From assembly GCA_025738555.1 (NCBI GenBank), contig JAOVFP010000003.1, positions 1,674,001 through 1,738,000 on the forward strand: 64,000 nt of DNA, written 5' to 3'. The notes under the pieces were generated by a model. It did no database searches. It worked only from the letters and a program-made list of their open reading frames with translations, and was not told where the DNA came from. The DNA is from Cyathus striatus (Eukaryota > Basidiomycota > Agaricomycetes > Agaricales > Nidulariaceae). Position 1 is the first letter of the stretch, and each line of letters opens with the position of its first letter. The position numbers and the translations under genes are program-made. This document shows, piece by piece, positions 25,500 through 38,507 of the stretch.

Positions 25500-26215
25500 C
25501 GTTGAACTCTTTCAACTTCGTTCAACTTCCCTTGATTTCTCCCCTCCCCTTGCTTTCTCCCTTCCCCTTGCTTTCTCTCTCTTGTCTGTTCCATTATCGT
25601 CTGCTTTGTATATGTCATGCTCTCTCTCCTGGCTCGGCTCTTCAGAGCTTAAACATTCAAGAATCTGGGTGTACTTGGTTTGTGTTTTAATACCAGTACG
25701 TCCTTCCATTCTTTCTACTGGCATATTCCCTTATTGAAGCTTGAATGATGGCTACGGGGACTCATTGATTACTCATCAGCTATGGGGATGAGAGCTCTCG
25801 TTTTTTCTCTTGCACTCTCGCACATGCCACAAACACACTCTTGCACTCTCTCCTTCCAACTTCACACTCTATCTTGTGTGCATGCACCATGTTTTTCTTG
25901 GTCTCTTTCTTGCAAGCGCACTGTGTTACTCTCGTTCTGCTTGTACTTTCTTGCATGGATGCTCTCACACTCTTTCCCTTGCCATCTCTCTTGTGTGTGT
26001 GCTCTCCTGCCCCCTGTTTTTGTCATGCTCTCCCTTGTGCTCACTTTCGTGCTCTTCCTTGCTCTTATGATCTCTCGCTCTCTCCTCTGCTTTTGCTCTC
26101 TCACTCTCCCATGAGCTCGCACTCCCTCTCCTATGATCTGTTGCTCACCATCACTCTCTTGCTTTTGTCTGTTACTTCCCTCTGCTGCTTCCACAACTTA
26201 TTGCTTTCCTGAAGT
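25500..26215. repeat. Pyrimidine-rich (CTCTCTTG) low-complexity tract
   Basis: Repeated CTCTC, CTTGC and CACTCTC words give long open frames in several phases on both strands, with leucine/serine/cysteine or arginine/glutamate bias. The tract lies in the right half of the MULE-like element and is best read as simple-sequence DNA. Confidence 0.6.
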
Positions 26216-28734
26216 GTGTAAAAATTGTCTTTGTATAATAGACCACAGCAAATGTTAGTAGTTCCTTTATTACCTCGTCGTTGCTCCAATTATACATACA
26301 CAATTGTTGCTACCTATATTATAGTCATTGTATTGTATTTAGATTAATATAAAATATTGAATCATTCATGCAACCTATTCCTATTTATGTGCAACTTAAA
26401 TGGTTAAAGCTTAACTAATAGTTATCTAATGCTGTAATATAAGTGAGACAATGTGATTAAATTACACTAATTCATAATTTAAATTACCTAAATTCAAGCT
26501 AATGACTCCTTACCTTGACCTTTTTAGTCAGAATAAGTATGGGACCTCAGCTTATTTACCTAAGATGCCTTATGGTCCTTTTTTCGACTAAATTTAACTT
26601 AAACCAAGCTTTTTTCAACCTTAATTCTCTAAATTTGTAATGTGAGCATTTCCTGATGTTTAATAGTATGAAGCAAATATGAAGTATTTTTATTTTCACA
26701 CTCCTTACTTTTGACCCTGGCACTGCTTTCATTATGGACCTTTATGGTGAGTATGAGCCAAGTATGAGCATCAGTTAAATATTAATTCATTATGGAAACC
26801 AGTTAAATCGGGCAGTCTGTTACATGTGTATGAGCTGTAAGAGTTGTAAGATGACATTTGGATGTAGTTAATGTCATAACTGATACAAGTGTGCATCACG
26901 ATTTACGACAACATAAATGATAAAAGCCACGTCTAAATAAATCCATTGTATGCCAGACTACAATTCACTGAGTGGAAGCAAACAATGCAATCAGAAGTTG
27001 TAGCCGACAAGCCGACATTGCTGAACGTCGGATCTCAATTTCATTTGATGGATTTGAGTGTGGTTGTTAGGCTTTCCACAACTTAGTACTCATTGATGAT
27101 AAATCGATAAGGCTGGCTAGCGGCATGGCCCACTACCTGAGGTGTATTATTGAAAATTTATTGAATAGGTCATTGCATTATAAAACTAATTTTCATGAAA
27201 CATTACATAAATTTATTCTTAATGATCCCAGAAATTCCAGTCATCCTTAGTACCTGCAGGTGTTACTTATCAATAACTTCACTATTATCTCAACCAAAGG
27301 CTTACAAGCTAGTACAATAAATATAAAATTAGTGAGGGAGTATGTAGGATCACATAGGGTTCACGAGAGTGAGACGCCTGATGGGCGTACACTACCTATA
27401 GTCGTGGATTTTAGCTTTTTCTATACATGTAATTAGTACTCACCAAATGGTAACAAACATGGGTTAGTTACAGAATTGGAGTGAGACCCAAACTGCCAGT
27501 TAAAAGTACTAAGAAGTACACTTACCAAGGGTGTGAATATGACAAAGCCTAAGGTAGTACTACATGCAGAAGAGACAGATAAAGCAGCGGTGCCAAACTC
27601 AGCGACTAAGTGGATAACAGCCAGAACGCATCTAGCGACGCGCGAAGGTCACGTGATCGAACGCGATCACTACCCAAGAGAAGCAAGCGATGACGAAGCA
27701 CCTCACTAGACGCCTCGGCAAACCCCGGAACCCTGAGCCAACCGACCGACTTCTCTCAGAGTAATCGGCAAAGCAATGCATGTTTAATTAAAGTAATAAG
27801 CCCTGAGCCCTGATAGATCTTTGCGCTATTCTTAGCACATTCGCATATAGCCAATCCCGTCTCGACCGAAAGAACGCGTGCGGCACCATATTCCCCGTCA
27901 CGCAACCTCCTATGACAGACACACAACCCCCTGTCCAGCACGCTCCATGAGCGAACGGCTTTCCCTTGTCAGTGATGTAGTTTACGAGTCCTAGTACCCC
28001 AAATGTACCTATCTAGCACCTATACAGTACCATCAGCCACCATATTTCCAGTAATATATAAAGTAGACGAGTTTTGCCATGTACATGAAGCTATCCCCCA
28101 CGCAGCTTCCGTTATAAAGTACTTTGACGTAGTGTAGTGAAATAAAGCGTATTTTCCGAGATCATTGATTAATAATTTGATTTGAGTCTAGTAAGAAGAA
28201 ACCGCAAACTCATAGAGAATCGCGTGTTTGCCTCATACATAGCCAGAGACGTTATCTAATCACTACTTAGTTATTCCTTGACCTTCCTATACATCCCCCT
28301 TCCACCCCCTTTTGCCCGGAAGCATCCTTAATACCGATCTTCTGTGAAATTCCCTCCAAACTCACCACCCCGTTACGTTGTTTTAGGAGTAAGTAGTTAT
28401 TATTACATAAGCTAGCTACTATCACCCCATTGTAAACATCTCTAACCTCTTAAGAGCAGATCCATACTATGATGTTCCAGTGAGGAGACATTTTGTTGTC
28501 AAAGGATGGTTCTGAACACCACAACATAGCATAGAATTTCAATGGCCTGGGAAACTCGTAAAAACAAGGAAATATATACAGTTGCTTACATCAGGAAAAT
28601 CCCCATCTGCTAAAATAGTGATATTAGTAGAAATAAGCTTTGCCCCATATCCAAATGTTACTAATATCAGGTAATTCATACTTAATTGTACTTTTATTAT
28701 CTATTGTGAAGCATGATAAGTGTTCATAAGTATA

Positions 28735-29925
28735 CAGGCTCCTAAAACCATCCTCTCGAATCTCGAGCAGCTTCCTATGTTTTTGCAGAGGCAAACAGCG
28801 GTAAATATTTATTCGGGACAAACAAAAACAAGGAAGCTGCTCGAGATTGAGAGGCTGGCATAACTGGTTGCCGACATTTCTCCGTGGACCCTTTCCATCA
28901 AAAGGGACATCGACAGCGGCACTCACCGCGTTCCCACTGCCACTGTCCCACCCACCATGCACTTTCAATAGCTTCTAACTTATGTACATTTGACTAAGTC
29001 CCACTGTACTTCTCCTTTTTCCTTGATTTTTGATGCTTGTAAGGGTTTTTGGTTTTAATTATACCAATTTATATTCCACATTCACCATATGCACACATTA
29101 ATTATTATGCATGTACAAAAAATGCAATTATTCAATTCTACTTAGACCGGTAATGCTTATTGTGGTATTTAGTGGACTTTGGTAGAGCGGGATACTGATT
29201 TTATTGTGTTATAGCTGTGTAATTGTGGCATTCGAGGCGATGGAGGGAAAACGAGGGAGAAAGTGTGAGCGAGTGCGAACAATGCGAACAAACGCGTCGA
29301 CGCGCGCATCAGCTGATTATGTAATTGAAATTGTAATATATCGATTTTTGTACTGCAGGCGGAACACCTGCTCTACACAGCCCACATCTGTTCCCTTTGT
29401 CACAGTTGCAAATATTTCTTACTTATATATTGTAACTCCACAGAAACAGTCAAAACTCGTGTATAGAATTGTTTATATATGTATTTTACATTTTTAATGG
29501 TATGTCTAATATATGAGGCCGCACGAGTGATTTATCACTGCATTATTAACTGTAAAGTATAGATAATCAGTGATTTTTGGTGTAATTCAGTTGTCTAAGC
29601 TCGGAATTGTATGAAATAAAACACAGAGTCTTAAATTTTCGATGTTATCGGACTAGCCAATGTGTTAAAAGTCGCATTTTGCAACACCCCATGACTTGCA
29701 TCACTAATCAAATGATAGTGGCAGTGGGAACGCGGTGAGTGCCGCTGTCGATGTCCCTTTTGATGGAAGGGTCCACGGAGAAATGTCGGCAACCAGTTAT
29801 GCCAGCCTCTCAATCTCGAGCAGCTTCCTTGTTTTTGTTTGTCCCGAATAAATATTTACCGCTATTTGCCTCTGCAAAAACATAGGAAGCTGCTCGAGAT
29901 TCGAGAGGATGGTTTTAGGAGCCTG
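28735..29925. mobile_element. Foldback element with palindromic arms
   Basis: About 215 bp at the left (starting CAGGCTCCTAAAACCATC) is inverted at 29711-29925, and the 9-bp flank ATAAGTATA is exact at 28726-28734 and 29926-29934. Each arm itself contains a roughly 100-bp palindrome (CTCGAGCAGCTTCC ... GGAAGCTGCTCGAG). The interior of about 760 bp has no recognised gene. The 9-bp duplication could fit a MULE-type origin. Confidence 0.82.
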
Positions 29926-30754
29926 ATAAGTATAGTACAATGGCGAGGTAAACTTATTTGTACTTATATTACCTATTTTGAGGCATGATAAGTGTTCATA
30001 AGTTTGGTACAATGGTCACACTTACTTGTACTTATTGCCTAGTATAAGAATGATATGTGTTGATAAGTTTTACAGGAATTAAGCAATTTTAGCATACTAT
30101 ACCAGTTATACTTAAAGCAAGTCAACTTTATGACAATTTCATTTCACAGAGAATTTCATCTGAAACACTATGCATTAAGTTTAATTTTACACAATACATA
30201 CATGTACAATAAATTATAGTATAAATTGTAGTTAAGAACCATTGTGGTAGGGGAATACACAATATATATAGTAATGCACGAACATTGAAGGTTTAAACGT
30301 TTAAGTTCAAAACTTCAAATGGCAAGCGAGAAAGTTAGCACGTGATCGCTTCACCGTGTTTGGCTTTGATAGTATGTATCACGTGCATGTTGAACTTGAC
30401 ACGTCAACGATCTATCAATGTCATACTGACGTTCCTTTCAATTCCCCCACCTTTCCTTCCTTCCTCTCCCTCCTTCCCCTGCTTGTCACTTGTGCTCATT
30501 CGTCTAGCAAGATTCATGTTTTCTATTTCAAGATCCAACTCACATACAGTGCTCCCCTACTTCCACTCTACACACCACTTACACCAGTCTCTCGCATGCT
30601 GTACAAGTATCTACCACTGGTCTCACAAGATTTCCACCTGCTGGGCTCGTACTCCACTCAAGATGGTCTTTGTTCTCTGGTATGTATTTGAGTTGTCTTC
30701 CTTTTTTAAGTGTGTGCTCATTGAGTGGTGTTGCTGAATGATAGAGAGTGGGGG

Positions 30755-30840
30755 ATATGGGTGGAGATGTGGGGCTGGATGTTGTGGGGCTGGGTGTTAT
30801 GGGGCTGGGTGTTATGGGGCTGGATGTTATGGGGTGTACT
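30755..30840 (+). repeat. 17-bp GGGGCTGGRTGTTRTG minisatellite
   Basis: About four tandem units of a 17-bp G-rich repeat (GGGGCTGGGTGTTATG variants) lie between two copies of a GAGTGGTG(T/C)TGCTG(A/G)ATGAT segment at about 30723 and 30851. It is non-coding. Confidence 0.6.
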
Positions 30841-31288
30841 TGTTGTCATTGAGTGGTGCTGCTGGATGATGGAGAGGGGTGGGATATGGGTGGATATGTG
30901 TAACTGGATATTTTGGAGTGCATATGTTATATTTTAAGTGGATTGTTGTAAGTAGATATGTTATCTATATGTTACTACAACCACTTTATTGTAATACAAT
31001 AATAATATATAATTAACTGACACCTATTATACTGCACTAAGTGAAAGAACAGTGTGCTTATAAGCATCTAGGTTTTGTTTATGTGTGCTTATTACACTTT
31101 AAATGAACTATTCAGTCCTTATCTGAACTAAAATTGTGTAAATAAGGTCAAAAAAGGATGGGATAAGGAGTACCCCTTACTATTTTCACTAATAGTACTT
31201 ATTTCCTTTTTTTGACCTTATTTTCGCTTTTATTCACTTAAATCTCCTAAAATTTACTATTTAAGCAGGTGAGGTTTTTCCTGATGTA

Positions 31289-31967
31289 CCAGTCACTGGG
31301 ACACCACCACTCAATGGGACAAATCTCATTTACTCAACAGTTTCTCACTGATATGTTCCAATTTTTTTGTATCTAGTAAACATTATATACCATTACATAG
31401 TTCTGCCATTATTTTACTACTACACCAATAGTCTGTTCATAAATCAGTTACAAAGAACCTAACAAAGGGAGTATCTTTCACAAACACAAGACCATGCTTG
31501 AAATCAGAATGGAAAAGACAGTAATATGTTATATAACATTCATATAGATATCATAGTATACAAATAAGCAATGAAAAATGTTAGAAAGAAAAAAAATAGT
31601 GATGCTGAAGAGTAGAAACCAGGGAGATAAGACACACCCTGTCACATCACACCATATTTGGTTTTAAGTCTGACACACAGGCAACCACCACCCAACAGAT
31701 TTGAATACATAACCCTTCATGTATCACTTTATTTTCCTAATTTAGTACATTGTACATGTGATGTGACTGTCCCACTGAGTGAGAATGAGCTGATAACAGA
31801 CACTTTATAGATAGTTGAATTTCTTGATAGCTTCTAAAGGTATTGATTCATGCCTCTCACATATCATAGATATAACCATTATATATATTTCTGTGTAAAC
31901 AAAATTGTCATAAAGTTGACCTGATGTCTTTAAACACACTCAGAAATTTCGGCATCCCAGTGACCAG
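31289..31967. mobile_element. Candidate Tc1/mariner-type MITE
   Basis: Left end CCAGTCACTGGGACACC and right end in inverse CTGGTCACTGGGATGCC form a 17-bp imperfect inverted repeat, flanked by TA at 31287-31288 and 31968-31969. The interior has no open frame of note. Confidence 0.5.
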
Positions 31968-32314
31968 TAAGTGACTGTAGTGTATTTCATGAAGTGTTCT
32001 GAGATGAAAGATATAACTAAACTTACTATATAACATAAAACTTAAATTAATGATGTAAAATTAAAAACACAAAAGAGCTTGTAAGTATGTTAGTCGACGA
32101 CTGGTCAACGACGCGCTGAACGCGGTAAGCATGTAGAAGCTCCAAGCAGTTAGGATACAGGAATGACCGATATTATGTGTGGGAATTGTTGTTAGTTGCC
32201 ATTATTTTTGGCAATCACGTGTATTTAAACTCCGGTTGATGGGAGGTGTTCGCTCTGCAAAAAACGAGTTTTCATCACCCTACATAACCCTACTACCTTA
32301 AAAGGTAGCGGGAA

Positions 32315-34005
32315 TAAATAGCTTTGACGTCCTTTTCACTCGACGCTAAGGTGAAACGCGGACAGTATACAGTAAACTGTGTTATTAGTAGGCATAGAAC
32401 AGACTTCGATATAACGATGCAACTCTGAATCCATGAGTTACAATCCGAGAGAGCCCACATTGATGAGACTATATCTAAACATATAAATGTAGCCAATGCT
32501 ATAGCTCCCTGGTTCGACGCGAGACCTCCAGATCGAGTTACTACCCAACAAAAAACTGCTCCTATAGTACCGAATTCGATCCTTCTGAGTGGCTGAGGCA
32601 AAGTAGGTCACTGCTTCCGCTACTGTATGTATAGGCATATCGAACACTCAGCGCTCAGCCCTCGAAACTCTAGTTCAAGAATGACCAAAGAAAAGAGGAG
32701 TAGGTGAAGCGAGGGATCCGGGGAATATCATCGAGCGAACAGAAGATGATCGAGAGAAGAGTGGGAACCAGCATTGGGGACCTGAGTTCGACGAGCCATT
32801 GACAATTAGAAAAGATGATCCCATCCCCTGATGCTCAACATATTCCATGAGCTCTACAGATAACGCGCTATAACCTCAAACGCCGGTCACCTACAAACTT
32901 AAAGCGTGAGGAACGAACTACCAAGAGAAAAGGAGGATCTTAAATGATATGAAGGATTAGGTGGTGCGCCATTTTCATGACCTGTTTCATTTCCGATTGG
33001 TATTGGGTTAACGTGGACACAAATGCACGTTATTGCTTCAGTACCAATCCTGCTTCGTCAGTACATTATCGACTGGAATGGAAAGAAAGACGATCTGAAG
33101 TACCGCAGTAACCCTATTGCAGAACTCTGAACAACACCGCTCTGATCTTACTACCCATTTAACTTATCCTCCTCCTTCTCTCCAGCGCGTCGGATCACAA
33201 CCTCACTAGCTCACATATGTTGGTGTTAAATATTCGTCTGTCATTCTAAGTGGTGAAGATGAGTACGGTTGAGTAAACTGACGTTGGGAACGAAGAGGTG
33301 ATTGATCGCTGTTGGCATTCAATGCATTAACAATTAGTCGCACGATCGTTAGCTACCTGCCCGTGCCCCTTCGAGTAGCACTTAAGACCCAAACATTTTC
33401 TCTCCATTTGATTAACGAAATAAACCTCTTTTGTGGCCTGAGCATGATTTTTGAGATAGAATAGGTTAACGGGGAACACACCCGTGTGCATTAGATCATT
33501 AGATGTTGTATTAAGTTGACATCCTGTGTAACGTGCGCTTCTTGCATGAATTAGGAACAAGGCCACACCTACGTCTCCGTCTTATCTTTCATCAATCGGT
33601 GTACGCTTCTCTCTCCCCGTGGTTCAAGGCGTTCTCTCACTCGACATCTTCCATGTCATCGCGATTTGATTGTCGGATCTGAGCGTGGAAGCAATACAGA
33701 CCATTCTCTATTTTTGGATTGTTTCATAGGCCTTTTTCACTGGTCTCATGATCATTTCATATGAGAGTTCATAATATTTATAGCCCACACGTGCGATAAG
33801 TTGAAAACCGTGACGTCCGCATGCCAATTGGAGAAGAAACTCTACTTAACAACTATTTATGTCATCTATCAGGGCGTGATTCCGGCTTGGGTATCAGGTA
33901 TATAAAGATAGCATACTAACCTTGACACGCTCCTTTTCCCCATCACTCTGGACATCAAGATTCTAAGCTCATACTGAAGAACTCGGCTGCACGCAGTTTT
34001 CACTC
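32315..34005. other. Intergenic region upstream of the NLR gene
   Basis: This stretch has more CpG than the surrounding elements and looks like older host sequence. A 102-aa minus-strand frame (32293-32601) has hydrophobic segments but no family signature, so I do not call it a gene. The last 110 bp contain the probable promoter of the NLR gene. Confidence 0.4.
33899..33907 (+). promoter_or_regulatory. Candidate TATA box of the NLR gene
   Basis: TATATAAAG lies about 100 nt upstream of the ATG at 34006 and is followed by a pyrimidine-rich stretch (CTCCTTTTCCCCATCACTC). This supports transcription starting close to 33930-33960 and hence the short N-terminus. Confidence 0.5.
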
Positions 34006-37000
34006 ATGGATAAGAACACTTCTGGACACACTTATATGTTAAGCAATGCACAGAGTATGCAAACTGAAATTAGGAATGTTGACAATGCTGATTTACATGA
34101 AAAACTGAGTCTATTGAAGCCTATTTCTCATGATGGTCATTATGTTCCTCCTTGCATGGAGGGAACAAGGAAAAGTTTGTTTGTCAAGATTGATAAGTGG
34201 CTCAGTGACTTTGGTGTGTGTATTTGAACCACTCAGGGATAATTTTTATAAATATTCTTTTCATTAGATGAGTCAACACCAAATATAATGTGGATTACTG
34301 GCTATCCTGGAAGTGGAAAATCAGCTATTGCATCTAGTTTGGTTTCCAAGCTCTCTGGAACTCAAAGACTCTATGGCTACCACTTTTTCAAAAGGGATGA
34401 TGTGATCCTTGGTGATCCATGTGGTATTTGGCGAACCATAGCAGCAAATATAGCCTCTAATCACACTATGATTGCTGAAGCAATGGCAAAAAAGTTGAAT
34501 GATAATTTTAGAATTGAAGATATTAAATGGCACTTTGATAATCTCATTTCCATGAGCTTTATTGAATATTTGAACCAACTACACAATCCAGTGGTTATTA
34601 TTGATGCATTAGATGAATGCAGAACTTCAGATGATAAGTACATTTTCATGGAAACATTATTCTCTTGGTCAAAATTGCCAAAAAGATGTAAACTTATCAT
34701 TACTGGAAGGTTTGGTTCAAAGCCAATAGAGCTGGAGAATGCCAAAATTTGCATTGATTATGAGTTAGACATTGGTTCAAGTGCAGAATCAGAAATTAAC
34801 AGTGATATAATATTTTATATACAAAGAAGATTTGAAGAATCTTACTCTTCATTGAACTGGAAGCCAAGTGATGAGACTTTGAATGCAATGGCAACAAAAG
34901 CTTCTGGATTATTCATTTGGGCTGCTACTGCTATTAAATTTATCATTTCAGATCAACAAGGCATGATATCTCCAAAGAAAAAGTTGAGAAAAATTATGGA
35001 ATATCAAGAAGAGAGTATTGTTTCTGGTATTGATAAATTTTATATTCAAATTCTGAAATCTTCATTTGAAGCCTGGAGTGAGATAGATAAACAAACTGTT
35101 CAGAATGTTCTGGGGTTAATAATACTTGCAAAAGTATCATTAACCATACATGACATATATCACTTCATTTGTGAAAATGAAAATGAAGATCTTGAAGATG
35201 ATATTCAAGTAATTCTGAAATGTTTACAGCCTGTGGTGTCCACAAATGGTGGGAAAGTGACTACAAGACATTTTTCATTTGTTGAATTCTTAACAGAAAG
35301 ATGTAACATGAAGCAGTACAAGATCAATAAAACAACATACAACATTAAAATGCAGAGAAAAATATATATAATTTTAAATAAAGAATTAAAGTTCAACATC
35401 TGTCATTTAGAAACATCATATGAGATAAACCAAGACATAGAAAATTTACCTCAAAGGATTCAACATTACATACCAAGTTATTTGCAATACTGCTGTGTGT
35501 ATTGGCTTTCACATGAGATAGACATTAAAAGTCAGGTAGATAAAACAATAAGAATAAATGGTCAAATAGATTTTTTGTATGAAAAATTTCTGTATTGGCT
35601 TGAAGTCATGAGTTTACTAGATGAAATACCTAAGGCTTTGGGTCTACTGAAAGAATTGAAAGATTGTCCAAATGTAAGTACAATCAGATTTTGTTCAAAT
35701 TTGTTACTAAATTTAGTATATATAGCATGAGATAAAATTTGAAGAGTTTATAAATGAAGCTATTCAATTTATATTACATTTCAATGTTCCAATAAAAACA
35801 AGTGCACCCCATATTTATCTTTCAGCATTGCCATTTACTCCTAAAAAATCAGTTATTTATGAAAAATATCATAAGACATTTGAAAATGTTATTTTCAGAT
35901 TGAGTGACTATGAAGAAGATTGGAGATATAGAGGAAGTGAAGTTTACCACCACCTATCAGGCTCAGATGATCAATCTGTGAGAATATGGGATGTGGAGAG
36001 TGGTACAATTGCTGCTGGTCCATTTGAAGGTCACACAGATAGAGTAACATCAGTAGCATTTTCTCCAGATAGAAAGTATGTAGTATCAGGATCATGTGAT
36101 AAATCTGTGAGAATATGGGATGTGGAGAGTGGAACAGTTTATGCTGGTCCATTTGAAGGCCACAGAGACAGGGTAACATCAGTAGCATTTTCTCCAGATG
36201 GAAAGCAAGTTGTATCAGGTTCAGGTGATCAAACTGTGAGAATATGGGATGTAATGAGTGGACAACTTGCTGCTGGTCCATTTGAAGGCCACACATCTGA
36301 GGTCACATCAGTATTATTTTCTCCTGATGGAAGGCAAGTAGTATCTGGATCATGTGATAAATCTGTGAGAATATGGGATGTGGAGAGTGGACAACTTGCT
36401 GCTGGTCCATTTGAAGGCCACACATCTGAGGTCACATCAGTATTATTTTCTCCTGATGGAAAGCAAGTAGTATCTGGATCATGTGATAAATCTGTGAGAA
36501 TATGGGATGTGGAGAGTGGACAAATTGCTGCTGGTCCATTTGAAGGTCACACAGATAGAGTAACATCAGTAGCATTTTCTCCAGATGGAAAGTACATAGT
36601 ATCAGGATCATATGATAAATCTGTGAGAATATGGAATGTGGAGAGTGGAACAATTTATGCTGGTCCATTTGGGGGTCACACATCTGGGGTCACATCAGTA
36701 GTATTTTCTCCAGGTGGAAACCAAGTAGTATCTGGATCATATGATAAATCTGTGAGAATATGGGATGTGGAGAGTGGAAAAATTGCTGCTGGTCCATTTG
36801 AAAGTCACACAGATTCAGTCAGATCTGTAGCGTTTTCTCCAGATGGAAAGCAAGTGGTATCAGGATCATTTGATGAAACTGTGAGAATATGGGATGTGGA
36901 GAGTGGAACAATTGCTGTAGGCCCATTTGAAGGCCACACATCTGGGGTCACATCAGTAGTATTTTCTCCTGATGGAAAGCAAGTAGTATATGTGAGAATA

Positions 37001-38449
37001 TGGGATGTGGAGAGTGGAATAATTGCTGCTAATCTATCTGAAGGTTACACAGATTGGCTATCATCAGCAATATTTTCTCCTGTTGGAAAACAAGTGGTAT
37101 CAGGCTCAGATGATCAAACTGTGAGAATATGGGATGTGGAGAGTGGTACAATTGCTGCTGATATATCTGAAGGTCATGCAGATTGGGTGTCATCAGTAGC
37201 ATTTTCTCCAGATGGAAAACAAGTGGTATCAGGGTCATGGGATATGTCTGTGAGAATATGGGATGTGGAGAGTAGAGCAATTTCTGCTGGTCCATTTAAT
37301 GGTCACACCCTTTGGATCACATCAGTAGCATTTTCTCCAAATGGAAAGCAGGTAGTATCAGGATCATATGATCAATCTGTGAGAATATGGGATGTGGAGA
37401 GTGGAGCAATTGCTACTGGCCCATCTGAAGGTCATACACTTTGTGTCACATCAGTAGCATTTTCTCCAAATGGAAAGCAAGTGGTATCTGGATCATATGA
37501 TCAAACTGTGAGAATATGGAATGTCAAGAGTAGAATAACTGCTGCTGGTCTGTTTAAAGGCCACACAAATTGGGTCACATCAGTTGCATTTTCTCCTGAT
37601 GGAAAGCAAGTGGTATCAGGATCATATGATCAAACTGTAAGAGTATGGAATGTAGAGAGTGGAACAATTACTGCTGGTCCATTTGAAGGTCACACAGATT
37701 GGGTATCATCAGTAGCATTTTCTTCAGATGGAAATCAAGTTGTATCAGGTTCAGGTGATCAAACTGTGAGAATATGGGATGTTGAGAGTGGTAAAATTGC
37801 CACCTGTCCATTTCAAGGTCACACAGATATAGTGGCATCAGTAGCATTTTCTCCAGATGGAAAGCTAGTGGCATCAGGATCATATGATAAATCTGTTAGA
37901 ATATGGGATGTGGAGAGTGGAACAAGTGCTGGTCTATTTGAAGGTCACAGAGACAGGGTAACATCAGTAGCATTTTCTTCAAAGCCAATGCCATCAAAGT
38001 TAATCAACAGATCATTCATTATATGGAGTGATGATTGTATAAAATCTGATTCAGTTAATTCAAGGTGTGTGATTTACATTTTATCATTAATAATATAACA
38101 ATAATAATACATGATATACATAACATGTTAGAAAGTTGCAGTTGACATCAGGTGTGTAATATTTGTGATCAATAGCTATATGTTGTCCATGGTTCTGATT
38201 TTACATTGTGCAGGTCATCTTAAAAATTTATTAGTTCTTGGTGGCCCTTGGGTTTATACTTCATGCTATGTGGATGGCTGGACTAGAGATAAATCAGGCA
38301 ATTTACTTTTCTGGGTTCCAGACTATTTAAGATCTGGTTTATGTGATTTTGACACCATTTCTATTATAGGTTCATTCATTATATGCAGGTTAGATCTTTC
38401 AAAATTCTGTTATGGGTCTGCTTGGATATGTTGTATTACTTCCTCTTAG
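34006..38449 (+). CDS. NACHT-WD40 NLR-type protein with 16 WD units
   Basis: Exons 34006-34213, 34268-35673, 35726-38066 and 38214-38449 give about 1396 aa with no internal stop; the last junction is the least certain. A short leader (about 70 aa, with GHYVPPCMEGTRKSLFVKID) precedes the NACHT NTPase: Walker A GYPGSGKS at residues 81-88 and Walker B VVIIDALDEC at 178-187. Residues about 615-1290 are 16 tandem WD40 units of 43 aa (129 bp), nearly identical to each other (SVRIWDVESG, then AGPFEGHTD, then VTSVAFSPDGKQVVSGS). Unit 9 lacks six residues before VRIWD. The tail DGWTRDKSGNLLFWVP and LDLSKFCYGSAW is typical of this family. Relatives (HET-D/HET-E group, NWD genes) act in non-self recognition, with the WD propeller as sensor and the NACHT as nucleotide-driven oligomerisation switch; that role is inferred here. 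No HET, patatin or other effector domain is seen at the N-terminus. Likely cytosolic, as no signal peptide or membrane segment is evident. Confidence 0.9.
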
Positions 38450-38507
38450 TAATATAGTACTCTTAGCTATATTCAGTTATACATTTTGAATGCTGTTAAT
38501 GTCAAAG

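Larger units (their letters stand above)
20673..27079. mobile_element. MULE-like element, copy 2
   Basis: The left end TGGAAAGCCTAAAAACCATT and the inverse right end (GTGGTTGTTAGGCTTTCCAC) are the same family as 6113-7607. Identical 9-bp flanks AACTTAGTA lie at 20664-20672 and 27080-27088, supporting one insertion event. Subterminal CGGTTAGCACTTATGTAAT also matches copy 1 (6185). A complete hAT element (20950-24759) sits in it; without that it is about 2.6 kb with no recognisable transposase. Confidence 0.75.
27100..32314 (+). mobile_element. Helitron-like element copy C
   Basis: The 5' end is TAAATCGATAAGGCTGGC followed by GGCCCACTACCT; the 3' end is CTACCTTAAAAGGTAG with CGGGAA. Flanks join as GATGA|TAAAT, an A|T site. 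The 3' subterminal 90 bp match element F. It begins 21 bp after the end of MULE-like copy 2. It contains a foldback element (28735-29925) and a TA-flanked element (31289-31967). The remaining interior is non-coding as far as I can see, with a CpG-rich block near 27580-27960. Confidence 0.72.

Noticed and set aside
25427..26212. Frames of 80-123 aa in the CTCTC-rich tract, including an Arg/Glu-rich minus-strand frame
   Set aside because: Simple-sequence bias, open in several phases, no conserved domain.
32293..32601. 102-aa minus-strand frame resembling a membrane protein
   Set aside because: No recognisable family and it runs across the end of Helitron-like copy C, so it cannot be an old gene in its present form.
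35895..37883. Minus-strand frames of 68-133 aa with a repeated LPHSPHPIFSQ-like pattern
   Set aside because: They mirror the 129-bp WD40 repeats of the NLR gene on the opposite strand.
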